Shown: one piece after another, positions 48,461 through 57,884 of the stretch | How the letters are laid out: each line of letters opens with the position of its first letter | Position numbering within the stretch: the stretch's first letter is position 1 | Source of the DNA: Betaproteobacteria bacterium | Lineage (GTDB): Bacteria > Pseudomonadota > Gammaproteobacteria > Burkholderiales > Usitatibacteraceae | Direction: 5' to 3' | DNA length: 64,000 nucleotides | NCBI GenBank assembly: GCA_016711875.1 | Contig: JADJSD010000022.1 | Span: forward strand, 178,871-242,870 | Made by a program: the position numbers and the translations under genes | The notes under the pieces: model-generated | What the model was told of the DNA's origin: nothing | What the model saw: only the letters and a program-made list of their open reading frames with translations | Database searches by the model: none

Positions 48461-49576
48461 CTACGCGAGGACCGCGTCCGGCTCGTGGAACGGGTGGCCG
48501 AGCGCCTCCGCCACCTCGCGGTAGGTGACCTTGCCCGCGCACACGTTGAGGCCGGCCTTCAGGTGGGCGTTGGCCGCGAGCGCCGCCTTCCAGCCGTTCT
48601 CCGCCAGCTGCAGCGTGAAGGGCAGCGTCGCGTTGTTGAGCGCGAACGTGGAGGTGCGCGGCACGGCGCCGGGCATGTTGGCCACGCAGTAGTGCACGAC
48701 GTGGTCGACCACGTAGGTGGGATCGGCGTGCGTGGTGGCGTGCGCGGTCTCGAAACAGCCGCCCTGGTCGATGGCGACGTCGACGACGACGGCGCCGGGC
48801 TTCATCTCCGACACGAGCTGTCGCGAGACGAGCTTGGGCGCCGCGGCCCCCGGGATGAGCACACCGCCGATCACCATGTCCGCGGAGCGCACGTGCTGCT
48901 CGATGTTGTCGAAATTGGAGAAGACGGTCATCGCGCGCGCGCCCAGGAGGCGGTCGATGCGCCGGAGCGCGTCGATGCTGCGGTCGATCACCACGACCTG
49001 CGCGCCGGTGCCCACGGCGATCTGCGCGGCGTTGGAACCGACGACGCCGGCGCCGAGTATCACGATCTTGGCCGGCGCAACGCCCGCCACGCCGCCCAGC
49101 AGGACGCCCATGCCGCCGTGCGCCTTCTCGAGCGAGTGGGCGCCAGCCTGCACGGCCATGCGCCCGGCCACTTCCGACATCGGCGCGAGGAGCGGCAGCC
49201 CGCCGCCGGGCTGCGTCACCGTCTCGTAGGCGATGCACACCGCGCCGCTCGCCATCAGGCCCTTGCACTGCTCCGGATCCGGCGCGAGGTGCAGGTAGGT
49301 GAAGAGGACCTGCCCGGGACGAAGCCGCGCGATCTCGACGGCTTGCGGCTCCTTCACCTTCACGATCATGTCGGCGGCCGCGAACACCTCGTCCGCGTTG
49401 GCCGCGATGGTCGCGCCGGCCTTCCGGTAGACGGCGTCGCCCGCGCCGATGCCGGCGCCCGCGTTCGTCTCGACGAGGACCTCGTGGCCATGCGCGACGA
49501 ACTCGCGCACGGACGAGGGCGTGAGGCCGACGCGGTACTCGTGGTTCTTGATTTCCTTGGGGACGCCGATCTTCAT
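48461..49576 (-). CDS. ald: Alanine dehydrogenase
   Basis: 371-aa NAD-dependent enzyme that turns L-alanine into pyruvate, ammonia and NADH. It starts MKIGVPKEIKNHEYRVGLTP, has the substrate Lys in VKVKEPQ and His in TYLHLAPD, and the NAD loop VILGAGVVGSNAAQIAVGTG with Asp in VVVIDRS. DQGGCFETAHATTHADPTY is the usual signature. It follows phnW, whose transamination makes alanine from pyruvate, so it closes the amino-group cycle. The gap to phnW is 62 bases. Confidence 0.95.
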   Translation of the reverse strand: MKIGVPKEIKNHEYRVGLTPSSVREFVAHGHEVLVETNAGAGIGAGDAVYRKAGATIAANADEVFAAADMIVKVKEPQAVEIARLRPGQVLFTYLHLAPDPEQCKGLMASGAVCIAYETVTQPGGGLPLLAPMSEVAGRMAVQAGAHSLEKAHGGMGVLLGGVAGVAPAKIVILGAGVVGSNAAQIAVGTGAQVVVIDRSIDALRRIDRLLGARAMTVFSNFDNIEQHVRSADMVIGGVLIPGAAAPKLVSRQLVSEMKPGAVVVDVAIDQGGCFETAHATTHADPTYVVDHVVHYCVANMPGAVPRTSTFALNNATLPFTLQLAENGWKAALAANAHLKAGLNVCAGKVTYREVAEALGHPFHEPDAVLA

Positions 49577-49638
49577 GGATGCTCCGTGTGGGTGGGACGG
49601 GGTTGTGGCGGAAGCCGGCGCACCCTTCTGGGGCGCCC

Positions 49639-50772
49639 CTAGGCGGCCGCCTTGAGGGGCTCCATTTTACGCACGCCCATGTCGGCCAGCGTTTGCGATA
49701 CCGCAGAAACCACGTTGCGCATCTCGTTGGCGTCGATGGCGCCGATGCAGCCCACGCGGAAGGTCTCCACCTGCGTGAGCTTGCCCGGATAGAGCACGTA
49801 GCCGCGCGCCTTCACGCGCTCGTAGAAATCCTTGAACCCGTAGGCGGGGTCTCCCGGCGCGTGGAAGGTGACGATCACCGGCGCCTGGATCGCCTTCGGC
49901 AGGAACGGGCGGAAGCCGAGCGAGGCCATGCCCTCGACGAGGGTCTCGCAGTTCTTCGCGTAGCGGGCCCCGCGCGCGGGCTGCCCGCCCTCGGCGAGGA
50001 ACTGGTCGAGCGCCACGCGGAAAGCAGCCACCACGTGCGTGGGCGGCGTGAAGCGCCACTGCGTCGTCTTCTGCATGTACGTCCACTGGTCGAAAAGGTC
50101 CATCGCCAGGGAATGCGAATTGCCCTGCGATTTCTCGAGCACATCGCGTTTCACGATGACGAAGCCCATGCCCGGCACGCCCTCGATGCACTTGCCCGAG
50201 GCGGCGACGACCGCGTCGACGGGGTATTTCGAGACGTCGATCTCGAGGGCGCCGAAGGAGCTCATCGCGTCCACGATGAGGCCCACCTTGCGGCGGGCGC
50301 AGGCCGCGGCGATGTCCGCGAGCGGGTTCAGGATGCCGGTGCCCGTCTCGCAGTGCACCTGCGCCACGTGCGTGATGGAGGGGTCGGCGGCCAGGGCCTT
50401 TTCCACCATCTCGCCGGTCGGGTACTGGTCCTCGGGCATGTCGATCGCGACGTGCGCGCGGCCCAGATACCCCAGGATCTTGAGGATGCGCTGGCAGTAG
50501 GCGCCGTTCTGCGGCACGAGCACCTTGCCCGTCCGGGGCACCACGTTGGCGATGGCGGCCTCCACGGAGAAGGTGCCGCTGCCCTGGAGGGGCACGCACA
50601 CGTGCGTGCCGGCGCCGTGGACGACGTCCACGAGGTCCTTGCAGATCGAGCCCGTGATCGCGTTGAAGCTCGCGTCCCAGGAGCCCCAGTCGCGCAGCAT
50701 CGCCTGCTTGGTGGCCGGCGAGGTCGTGAGGGGGCCGGGGGTGAGGAGGATGGGTTCTTGTCCGAGGATCAT
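49639..50772 (-). CDS. phnW: 2-Aminoethylphosphonate-pyruvate transaminase PhnW
   Basis: 377-aa class V PLP enzyme that converts AEP plus pyruvate to phosphonoacetaldehyde and L-alanine. The start region ILLTPGPLTTSPATKQAMLR and DWGSWDASFN are hallmarks; QGSGTFSVEAAIANVV, HCETGTGILNPL, VDAMSSFGALEIDV and the PLP-Lys context AASGKCIEGVPGMGFVI follow. ATG 50772 overlaps the stop of the permease gene (ATGA). The neighbours (AEP importer, alanine dehydrogenase, FAD oxidoreductase) agree with AEP use. No phnX or phnY/phnA was found next to it. Confidence 0.95.
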   Translation of the reverse strand: MILGQEPILLTPGPLTTSPATKQAMLRDWGSWDASFNAITGSICKDLVDVVHGAGTHVCVPLQGSGTFSVEAAIANVVPRTGKVLVPQNGAYCQRILKILGYLGRAHVAIDMPEDQYPTGEMVEKALAADPSITHVAQVHCETGTGILNPLADIAAACARRKVGLIVDAMSSFGALEIDVSKYPVDAVVAASGKCIEGVPGMGFVIVKRDVLEKSQGNSHSLAMDLFDQWTYMQKTTQWRFTPPTHVVAAFRVALDQFLAEGGQPARGARYAKNCETLVEGMASLGFRPFLPKAIQAPVIVTFHAPGDPAYGFKDFYERVKARGYVLYPGKLTQVETFRVGCIGAIDANEMRNVVSAVSQTLADMGVRKMEPLKAAA

Positions 50773-52511
50773 GATTGTCTCCAGGCCTGCGTGCGGCGGT
50801 CGAGCCACGTCTGCAGGAAGTAGTAGGCGACGCAAACGAGCGCCGAGGTGACGACGATGAGGGTGGCCATGGCCGAGGCCGCGCCGATGTCCCCCGCCTC
50901 GTCCAGGTTCACGATGGCCACCGAGGCGAGCGTGGTCTTGGGGGAATAGAGGAACACGACGGCCGATACGGTCGTCATGGCGTTCACGAACAGGTAACGG
51001 CTGATCTCGAGCAGCGCCGGCAGGCACACCGGCACGGTGACGCGGTGGAACGTCACCCAGAAGGGCACGCGCAGCGACTGCGACACGGCCTCGAACTCGT
51101 TGTCGATCTGCTTGAGGGCCGTGACCGCGGTGAGGTGGGACGACGTGTAATAGTGGACGATCGTGTTCACGACGAGGATCGCCATCGTCCCGTAGAGGAA
51201 GTGCAGCGGGTTGGATTCCTGCACGAAGAAAAAGATGTAGCCCAGCCCCAGCACCATGCCCGGCACGCCCATGGGCAGCACCGCGAGCAGGCGCACGAAG
51301 GGACGCCAGCCTTCCGCCCCGCGCGTCTTCTCGAGCAGGTAGGCCGCACCGAAGACGAACGCCGCGCCGAACGTGGCGCAGAAGGCCGCCAGCGTCACGC
51401 TGTTCACGTAGGCCTCGAAGATGCCGGCCTCGACGAGCCCCATGCGGTAATGGTTCAGGGACATCGTGAAGTCGTACGGCCAGAACTTCACGAACGAGGC
51501 GAAGACCGCCATGCCGATCATGGCGAGCATGAGCGCTGCGACGAGCCAGCAGTAGGCGCTCATCAGCCAGTCGAATCCGCGCGAGGGCTTGGGAACGTAG
51601 GGCACCGAGCGCGCCGTGAGCAGCGCCGACTGCCGCCGCTGCACCCAGGTGTCGACGGCGTAGGTGATGGCCACGGGAGCGAGCAGCAGGATGCCCACGA
51701 CGGCGCCCTTGCCGAAATCCTGCTGCCCGATGACGAGCTTGAAGATGTCCGTGGCGAGCATGTTGAAGTTGCCGCCGATCACCTTCGGGATGCCGAAGTC
51801 CGAGAGCGCGTAGGTGAAGACCACCATCGCCGCGCTGATGAGGCCGTACTTGGCGCCGGGCAGCGTGATGGTGAGGAAGCGCCGCCAGCGCGGCGTGCCG
51901 AGCGCGTAGGCCGCCTCGTACAGCCTCGCGTCCGTGAGCGAGAGCGCCGTCACCAGGATCATGAGCGCGTGCGGGAAAGTGGCGAAGCACAGCGACAGCA
52001 CGATGCCCTTGGCGCCGTAGATCTGCGCGTCCCCGAGCAGCGCCTTCGCGATGCCCTGGTTGCCGAACCAGAAGATGAACGAGATGGCCGCCAGGAGCGA
52101 GGGCGCCAGGATGGGCACCATCGCGATGTTGCGAAGGAGCGCCTTGCCCCGGATGCAGCTGCGCGTGAGGGCGTAGGCGAAGAGGAACGCGAGCGGGATC
52201 ACGATGGCGGTCACCATCACCGACACCCACAGGCTGTTCCAGATGGACTGCGCGAGTGCCGGCGTCTGGAAGTACGTGGTGAAGTTCGCGAACCCCACCC
52301 AGGCGCCCGAACGGTCCTGCAGGGCCTTCAGGAGAATGGTGACGAGGGGCGCGAGGAAGAACACCGCGAGGCCCGCACCCGCCAGCACCAGCAGCGCGAT
52401 TCCGATGCGATCCGACCAGTGGTTGCGAAGGCGCGGGGCGCGGATGCGGCCCACGAGCGACGACGCACCGGGCAGGGCCGTGCCGAACGCGGGTTCCGGC
52501 GTCGTCGCCAC
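50769..52511 (-). CDS. AEP ABC transporter permease, two fused permease units
   Basis: 580-aa inner-membrane protein with about twelve hydrophobic segments. Two binding-protein-dependent transport domains are fused; each has its cytoplasmic EAA loop: EAAYALGTPRWRRFLTITLP near residue 200 and EAVSQSLRVPFWVTFHRVTV near 470. The architecture is that of the fused permease of putative 2-aminoethylphosphonate importers (PhnU2 type) and of Fe3+-type importers. It sits between the ATPase gene (six bases upstream) and phnW (ATGA overlap). Confidence 0.9.
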   Translation of the reverse strand: MATTPEPAFGTALPGASSLVGRIRAPRLRNHWSDRIGIALLVLAGAGLAVFFLAPLVTILLKALQDRSGAWVGFANFTTYFQTPALAQSIWNSLWVSVMVTAIVIPLAFLFAYALTRSCIRGKALLRNIAMVPILAPSLLAAISFIFWFGNQGIAKALLGDAQIYGAKGIVLSLCFATFPHALMILVTALSLTDARLYEAAYALGTPRWRRFLTITLPGAKYGLISAAMVVFTYALSDFGIPKVIGGNFNMLATDIFKLVIGQQDFGKGAVVGILLLAPVAITYAVDTWVQRRQSALLTARSVPYVPKPSRGFDWLMSAYCWLVAALMLAMIGMAVFASFVKFWPYDFTMSLNHYRMGLVEAGIFEAYVNSVTLAAFCATFGAAFVFGAAYLLEKTRGAEGWRPFVRLLAVLPMGVPGMVLGLGYIFFFVQESNPLHFLYGTMAILVVNTIVHYYTSSHLTAVTALKQIDNEFEAVSQSLRVPFWVTFHRVTVPVCLPALLEISRYLFVNAMTTVSAVVFLYSPKTTLASVAIVNLDEAGDIGAASAMATLIVVTSALVCVAYYFLQTWLDRRTQAWRQS

Positions 52512-52517
52512 GCGCGG

Positions 52518-53606
52518 CTACTCCGGGCCCGCGGCGAAGACGCGAAGGCGGTCGACGGGCACCGCCACGCGCAGCGTGTCGCCCGGCTTCACCCGGAATT
52601 CCGCCAGGTCGTTCACGGATAGGTCCGCGATGAGCGCCTGGTCGATGCCGTTGAGCCGCAGGGTGAGGCGCGAATAGGAGCCCAGGAACTCGAGCCCCTG
52701 CACGACGGCCGCGGCGGAATTGGGCGTCTCGCCGCCCACGCCGCGCACCTGCACGTCCTCGGGCCGGAAGAACACCTTGAGATCCGTCCGCTTCGCGAAG
52801 GCCCCGTCGAACTCGCAGGCGAAGCGCTGGTCGCCGATGCGCACGCGCCCTTCACCCGCCCCGGCGGCCGGCAGCAGGTTCGTCTTGCCCACGAAATCCG
52901 CGACGAACGGCGTGGCGGGATTGCGGTACACCTCGAAGGGCGTGCCCACCTGCTCGATCGCGCCGTGGTTCATGACCACGATGCGGTCGGCCATGGTGAG
53001 GGCCTCCTCCTGGTCGTGGGTGACGAGGATGGTGGTGACGGCCAGGCGCTGCTGCAGGCTGCGGATCTCGCCGCGCAGCCGCACCCGCACCCGCGCATCC
53101 AGCGCCGAGAGCGGCTCGTCCAGCAGCATGAGGCCGGGCGAGGTGGCGATGGCGCGCGCGATGGCGATGCGCTGCTGCTGCCCGCCCGACAGCTGGGCCG
53201 GGTACTTCGGGCCGCTGTCCGGCAGGCCCACCAGGGTGAGGAGTTCGGCCACGCGCCGGTCGCGCTCGGCGCGCGGCACGCGCCGGTTCACGAGGCCGTA
53301 GGCCACGTTCTGCGCGATGGTGAGGTTGGGAAAGAGCGCGTACGACTGGAACACGATGCCGTAGTCGCGCTTCATGGGCGGCAGGAGCGAGATGTCCCTG
53401 CCGCCCTGGATGATGCGGCCGGCCGACTGCGTCTCCAGGCCGGCGATGATGCGAAGCAGCGTCGTCTTGCCGCAGCCCGAGGGGCCGAGGAAGCACAGCA
53501 GCTCGCCGGCGCGAACCGAGAGGCTCACGTCCCCGAGCGCGACGAAGGAACCGAATTCCTTGCGGACGTGCTCGAGGACGAGGTAGTCGGGCGGCGAGAC
53601 GGACAC
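52518..53606 (-). CDS. AEP ABC transporter ATP-binding protein
   Basis: 362-aa ATPase of the spermidine/iron/AEP class. Walker A is FLGPSGCGKTTLLRIIAGLE, the Q-loop IVFQSYALFPNLT, the signature QLSGGQQQRIAIARAIA, Walker B LMLLDEPLSALDA, and the H-loop LVTHDQEEALTMAD. The C-terminal TOBE-like domain starts at about residue 240 (GKTNLLPAAG). It has the permease and binding protein as direct neighbours, so it should power that importer. Confidence 0.94.
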   Translation of the reverse strand: MSVSPPDYLVLEHVRKEFGSFVALGDVSLSVRAGELLCFLGPSGCGKTTLLRIIAGLETQSAGRIIQGGRDISLLPPMKRDYGIVFQSYALFPNLTIAQNVAYGLVNRRVPRAERDRRVAELLTLVGLPDSGPKYPAQLSGGQQQRIAIARAIATSPGLMLLDEPLSALDARVRVRLRGEIRSLQQRLAVTTILVTHDQEEALTMADRIVVMNHGAIEQVGTPFEVYRNPATPFVADFVGKTNLLPAAGAGEGRVRIGDQRFACEFDGAFAKRTDLKVFFRPEDVQVRGVGGETPNSAAAVVQGLEFLGSYSRLTLRLNGIDQALIADLSVNDLAEFRVKPGDTLRVAVPVDRLRVFAAGPE

Positions 53607-53612
53607 GCGAGG

Positions 53613-54644
53613 CTACTTCTTCGGCTCGCTCTTCGCGTCGTAGCGCTTCTGCCATTCGGCGAGGATCTTCTCGCGGTTCTTGGCGGCGAAGGCGAAGTCG
53701 TTCTTCGCCAGGCGCTTTTCGAGATCGGCCGGCAGGTGCGGCAGGGCCGGCTTGACCGCCGGGTGTGCGACGATGGCGAAGTTCTTCGCGTACGCCTCGT
53801 TCGCTTCCTTCGTGGCCACCCAGTCCAGCAGCTTCTTCGCCGCGTCCATCTTTTTCGTGGTCTTCACGATGGCGGCGGCCTCGATGTCCCAGCCCAGGCC
53901 CTCCTTCGGGAAGACGAGCTCGACCGGGGCGCCCTTCTGCTTCACGTCGTTGCCGCGGAAGTCGAAGGAGATGCCCACCACGAATTCGCCCGCGCCGGAC
54001 TGGCGGCAGGGCTTCGAGCCGGAGTGCGTGTACTGCGCGACGTTCGCGTGCAGCCGGTCCATGTACTTCCAGCCGGCGGCCTCTCCCATGCCCTGCAGCC
54101 AGCCCGACACCGCGAGGAAGCCCGTGCCGCTCGAGGCCGGGTTCGGCATCGTGATCTGGCCCTTGTAGACGGGCTTCGCGAGGTCCGCCCAGGACTCGGG
54201 CTTCGGGATGTTCTTCTTCTTGCCCTCGACGGTGTTGTAGCAGACGGTGGCCGCGAAGACGTCCATGCCGACCCACGCCGGCGGCTTGCCCTTGTCGCTG
54301 TAGACGGGGTTCAGCTTGTCGAAGCCGACCGGCGCGTACGGGGCGAGCAGGCCCTCGGCCTTGAAGATGTCGAGCGACGAGGCGGCCACGCCCAGGATCA
54401 CGTCGGCCTGCGGGTTCGCCTTCTCCGCGAGGATCTTCGCGGTGATGACGCCCGTGGAGTCGCGCACGAACTTGAGGTCGATGTTCGGGTTCGTCTTCTG
54501 GAAGGACTCCGTGTAGGCCTTGAGCTGGTCGGTCTCGAGGGCCGTGTAGACGAGCAGCTCTGTCTTCTGGGCCCAGGCGGCACCGGCCGAAAAGGCGAGG
54601 GCGGCGGCGACGGCGGGAACCAGCTTGCGGAGGGAAAGGCGCAT
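53613..54644 (-). CDS. AEP ABC transporter periplasmic binding protein
   Basis: 343 aa. Signal peptide MRLSLRKLVPAVAAALAFSA, cleaved near AWA-Q. The mature chain (KTELLVYTALETDQLKAYTE) has the pattern of type II binding proteins of the iron/AEP class, with VRDSTGVITAKILAEKANPQ, TMPNPASSGTGFLAVSGWL and VGISFDFRGNDVKQKGAPVE. It matches putative AEP-binding PhnS2-type proteins better than iron ones because it lacks the Tyr pair of ferric-binding proteins. CCAGGAG precedes ATG 54644. First gene of the AEP importer set. Confidence 0.9.
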   Translation of the reverse strand: MRLSLRKLVPAVAAALAFSAGAAWAQKTELLVYTALETDQLKAYTESFQKTNPNIDLKFVRDSTGVITAKILAEKANPQADVILGVAASSLDIFKAEGLLAPYAPVGFDKLNPVYSDKGKPPAWVGMDVFAATVCYNTVEGKKKNIPKPESWADLAKPVYKGQITMPNPASSGTGFLAVSGWLQGMGEAAGWKYMDRLHANVAQYTHSGSKPCRQSGAGEFVVGISFDFRGNDVKQKGAPVELVFPKEGLGWDIEAAAIVKTTKKMDAAKKLLDWVATKEANEAYAKNFAIVAHPAVKPALPHLPADLEKRLAKNDFAFAAKNREKILAEWQKRYDAKSEPKK

Positions 54645-54742
54645 GGGATTCTCCTGGGGGGAATGGGGGCGCGCGGCGACGGTTCGCGGCGCCGACACGC
54701 GATTATCGCCGGAATGCACGTCGCCGCAACGTCGCGCGGGCG

Positions 54743-56359
54743 CTATCTCGCGCGGACGGGCTCCAGAGCCAGTTTCGCGCCCGGGATCGGTGCACCGTCC
54801 GCACCGTGGTAGGTCACCGCAAGCGCGCCCGACTCGCCGTCGATCATCACCGCGCCATAAGTAAAGGCGGCCTTGCCGGCATCGGTATAGACGCGCGTGG
54901 GTCCGAGCATCGGGTCGATGGCCTGCTTGCCCGGGAAGGGGCCGGCCCGGAGCACGCCGATGTTGGCCTCGTGGAAATCGGGCCGCCCGTCGCCGTCCGT
55001 GTCGTAGGCGAACAGGTTGGAAAAGTGCTGGTCGGCCGTGAGGAAGAGCACGTTGGCGATGCGCTTCTCGCGCAGGAAGGTGGCTATCTCGCGCAGCTCG
55101 CGCCCGTAGCCGTAGGGGTTGCCCTCGCCCGCGGGCGCCCACGAATCGCGGTACACGCGGCCCTGCATGTCGCGTTCGCCGCCGCTTTCGAGGCTCAAGG
55201 GCACCGAACTCACGATGATCTTCCACGTGGCGTCGGATTTCGCCAGGCCCTCGAGGAGCCAGCGCTTCTGCGCCGCGCCCAGCATCGTCTTGGGCTTCGC
55301 CTCGGTGTCCTCGCGGTAGCGCGGATCGCGGTACGAGCGCGAGTCGAGCATGAAGACCTCGGCGTGCCGGCCCCAGCGCACGGTGCGATAGAGGCGGCGC
55401 GGGTACGTCCCCGAGGAATCGGGCAGCACGGCGACGGGATTCCATTCGAACATCGCCTGGCGTCCGGCTCGGCAGATCACCGGGTTGTGGAAGACGGACT
55501 TGCGCCGGCCCTTGCCGTCCTTCGGGCCCCAGGGCACGAATTCGCCGTACGGCCGGGAGGGGTCGCCCTGCTTGAGGCGCGGGTCGCGCGCCAGTTCCTC
55601 GCGCGTGGGCCCCTTCGACAGTTCCGGGCAGCCCGTGTCGTTCACGAGTTCGTGGTCGTCCCAGGTGGCCACGAGAGGAGTCGCCTTCAGGAACCGGTCG
55701 TAGTGCCGGTCGTCCCGGTGGTAGAGCCAGTCGCGGCGGAAGTCCTCGAGGTTCGAGGCGTAGCCCGGGCCGGGCTTCGGGATCTGGTAGTCGTTGCCCT
55801 TCGGGTAGGCCTTGTCCGGCGCCTCGGCCTTGAGTCCGCGGTCCGAGTAGACCATGTCGCCCAGCGCGAGGAAGAGATCCGGGCGCTCGGCGAGCATCGG
55901 CACGAAGATCGGCCAGCCGTCGACCTTGAGGCCCGTGCCCGGCCGCAGCCGGCCGTACCCCTGCCCGCCCAGGTCGGCGCCGAAGAGGATCTTCACGGGG
56001 CGCGCCTGCCCGGGTGCCGGTGCCGTGGCGAAGCTCGCCTTCGCGGGCAACGGCGCGCCGGCGGCCGTCACGAGCCGGAAGTAGTAGCGCGTCTCGGGCT
56101 TGAGCCCCTTCACGTTGGCCTGGGCCGTGAGGCCCGTGGCGGCGGTGGCGCGCACCGGCGCCCGTGCGACGAGGACGTCGAAGTGCGCGTCCTCCGCGAC
56201 CTCGAAGCGGTAGGCACCGGCCTCGTCCACGTGCGTCCACAGCACGGCGGAAGCCTCCGTCGGATCGCCGGAGGCGAGCAACTGCGCGCCGGCCGCGAGG
56301 GGAAACGCGACCGCCAGGGTGGCGCCGAGGCGCCGGATCGATCTCGTGCAGGCTTTCAT
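54743..56359 (-). CDS. phoD: PhoD-family alkaline phosphatase/phosphodiesterase
   Basis: 538-aa exported metallophosphatase. A signal peptide with an Arg pair (RSIRRLGATLAVAFPLAAGA, possibly Tat) is followed by a fibronectin-like N-terminal domain (LKPETRYYFRLVTAAG). The catalytic part has ILFGADLGGQG, FLALGDMVYSDRG, LVATWDDHELVNDTG and NVLFLTADQHFSNLF, the metal motifs of PhoD. It should free phosphate from phosphodiesters or monoesters in the periplasm. ATG 56359 overlaps the PMH stop (ATGA). The gap to the AEP binding protein is 98 bases, with no terminator seen. Confidence 0.92.
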   Translation of the reverse strand: MKACTRSIRRLGATLAVAFPLAAGAQLLASGDPTEASAVLWTHVDEAGAYRFEVAEDAHFDVLVARAPVRATAATGLTAQANVKGLKPETRYYFRLVTAAGAPLPAKASFATAPAPGQARPVKILFGADLGGQGYGRLRPGTGLKVDGWPIFVPMLAERPDLFLALGDMVYSDRGLKAEAPDKAYPKGNDYQIPKPGPGYASNLEDFRRDWLYHRDDRHYDRFLKATPLVATWDDHELVNDTGCPELSKGPTREELARDPRLKQGDPSRPYGEFVPWGPKDGKGRRKSVFHNPVICRAGRQAMFEWNPVAVLPDSSGTYPRRLYRTVRWGRHAEVFMLDSRSYRDPRYREDTEAKPKTMLGAAQKRWLLEGLAKSDATWKIIVSSVPLSLESGGERDMQGRVYRDSWAPAGEGNPYGYGRELREIATFLREKRIANVLFLTADQHFSNLFAYDTDGDGRPDFHEANIGVLRAGPFPGKQAIDPMLGPTRVYTDAGKAAFTYGAVMIDGESGALAVTYHGADGAPIPGAKLALEPVRAR

Positions 56360-57884
56360 CGCGATTCCACCAGTCCTTTCTTCGAAATGCCGTATCCCGT
56401 GAGCGTCCGGTCGGCGTGCCGCAACCGCCAGGAAAGCATGCGCCGCGCGTATTTAAGGGCGGCTTCGCGGTGGGCCGGGTGCTCGGCCACGTTCACCAGC
56501 CAGCCCGGGTCGCTCCGCAGGTCGAAGAGCAGCGGCTCGAGCCCGGCGAAATGCACGTAGGCGTAGTCGTCGTCGCGCATCGCCGCGAGACTGCAGTCGT
56601 CGCGGTCGATGCCCAGGATCTCGTGCGCCTTGCCGCCCGCGGTGTCGCGGAAGTCGTATTCCCAGTGGGCGGCGTCGCGCCAGCGCGACGGGCCCTCGCC
56701 GCGCACGAAGGGCAGGAGCGAGGCGCCATCGCATTGCCGCGGGGCCCGCTCGCCCAGCCAGTCGGCGAGGGTCGGCAGGACGTCGATGTTCTCGGTGAAC
56801 GCGCTCACCTTGCGCCCGCGCGTGCCGTCGGCCTCGGCCCGCGGGTCCACGACGATGCAGGGGATGTGGTACGACTGGGGAAAGTAGCCCCGCTTCGCCA
56901 CCAGGTAGTGGTCGCCCAGCTGCTCGCCGTGGTCCGAGGTGAGGACGATGAGCGTGTTCTCGAGCTGGCCGGTTTCGTGCAACTGTTCGACCACGCGCCC
57001 CACGTGGTGGTCCACCTCGGCCAGCAGCCCGAAATAGGCGGCGCGCATCTTGGCGGTTTCGGAGAGCGGCACCTCCGAGGCGAGCCCGTCCATGTAGCGC
57101 ACCGCCGTCTTCGCCTTGATGGTGGAAAGCAGCATGCGCGTGAGCGGGTGCACGGCGGCCTCGGCCTCGACGCTGGCCCCGCGCGCGGGCGGGAGGGTGT
57201 CGCGGGGATCGACGAGCCGGTCGTACGGCGCGGGCGCCATGAAGGGCGGGTGCGGGCGGAAGAAGCCGAGGTGCATGAACCACGGCTTGCCCCGGCGGAT
57301 CCGCAGGTAGTCCAGTGCCCCGTCGGCGCACCACGCGGTCTCGGAATGTTCCTTCGCGACCGGCGAGCGCGGAAAGCGGCCGTCGTCCTCGCGGCCCGGC
57401 CCCGGGCGGAACAGGTCCTCGTAGGCGCCGGGAATCTCGTAGCCCTGCCCCGACAGCCACGCGAGGTAATGCAGCCGGTCGCCCTCGAAGTCGCGCACGA
57501 TGTTCCAGCCGCTCGCGATGGTGTTCGTCGTGAACCGCGGGTCGTTGGCGTGCGTGACGCGGGGTCGGGCACCGTCGTGGTGTAGCCCACGAGCGCCGGC
57601 TCGTACCCGAGTTCGCGCGCGAAATAGGGCATCGTCTTCAGGTGCGCGGCGGTGGGCGTGTCGTTGGTCGTCACGCGGTGGCTCATCAGGTACTGGCCCG
57701 TGAGGAGCGACGCGCGGCTCGGTCCACAGGGCGAGCTCTGCGCGTAGTGCCGGGTGAACGTGACGCCGCGCGCGGCGAGGGCATCGATGTTAGGCGTCAC
57801 GGCGTTGGGGTGGCCGAGCCAGCCAAGCGAGTCGCCGCGCCACTGGTCGATGATCACGAGAAGGACATTGGGTCGGTCAGCCAT
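56356..57884 (-). CDS. Phosphonate monoester hydrolase / arylsulfatase-family enzyme (PMH), one frame break
   Basis: About 509 aa, alkaline phosphatase superfamily. It starts RPNVLLVIIDQWRGDSLGWL with the metal Asp, then SSPCGPSRASLLTGQYLMSH, whose CGPSR is the formylglycine motif. GYTTTVPDP, FLRP-type HLGFFRPHPPFMAPAPYDRL, LTSDHGEQLGDHYLVAKRGY and ENIDVLPTLADWLGERAPRQ closely follow rhizobial and Burkholderia PMH. The frame breaks at 57561-57564, where one C is missing from a C run on the coding strand; the next frame reads on as VTHANDPRFTTN. No signal peptide, so it is cytoplasmic. It overlaps dppF (TGATG) and phoD (ATGA). Close relatives also accept sulfate and phosphate diesters. Confidence 0.9.

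Noticed and set aside
49639..52230. An 863-residue minus frame containing PhnW
   Set aside because: The PhnW protein starts at ATG 50772; the earlier part is the permease gene in another frame.
52518..54644. Ferric iron importer
   Set aside because: The ATPase, fused permease and binding protein resemble iron importers, but the direct coupling to phnW and the lack of the ferric-binding Tyr pair favour 2-aminoethylphosphonate.
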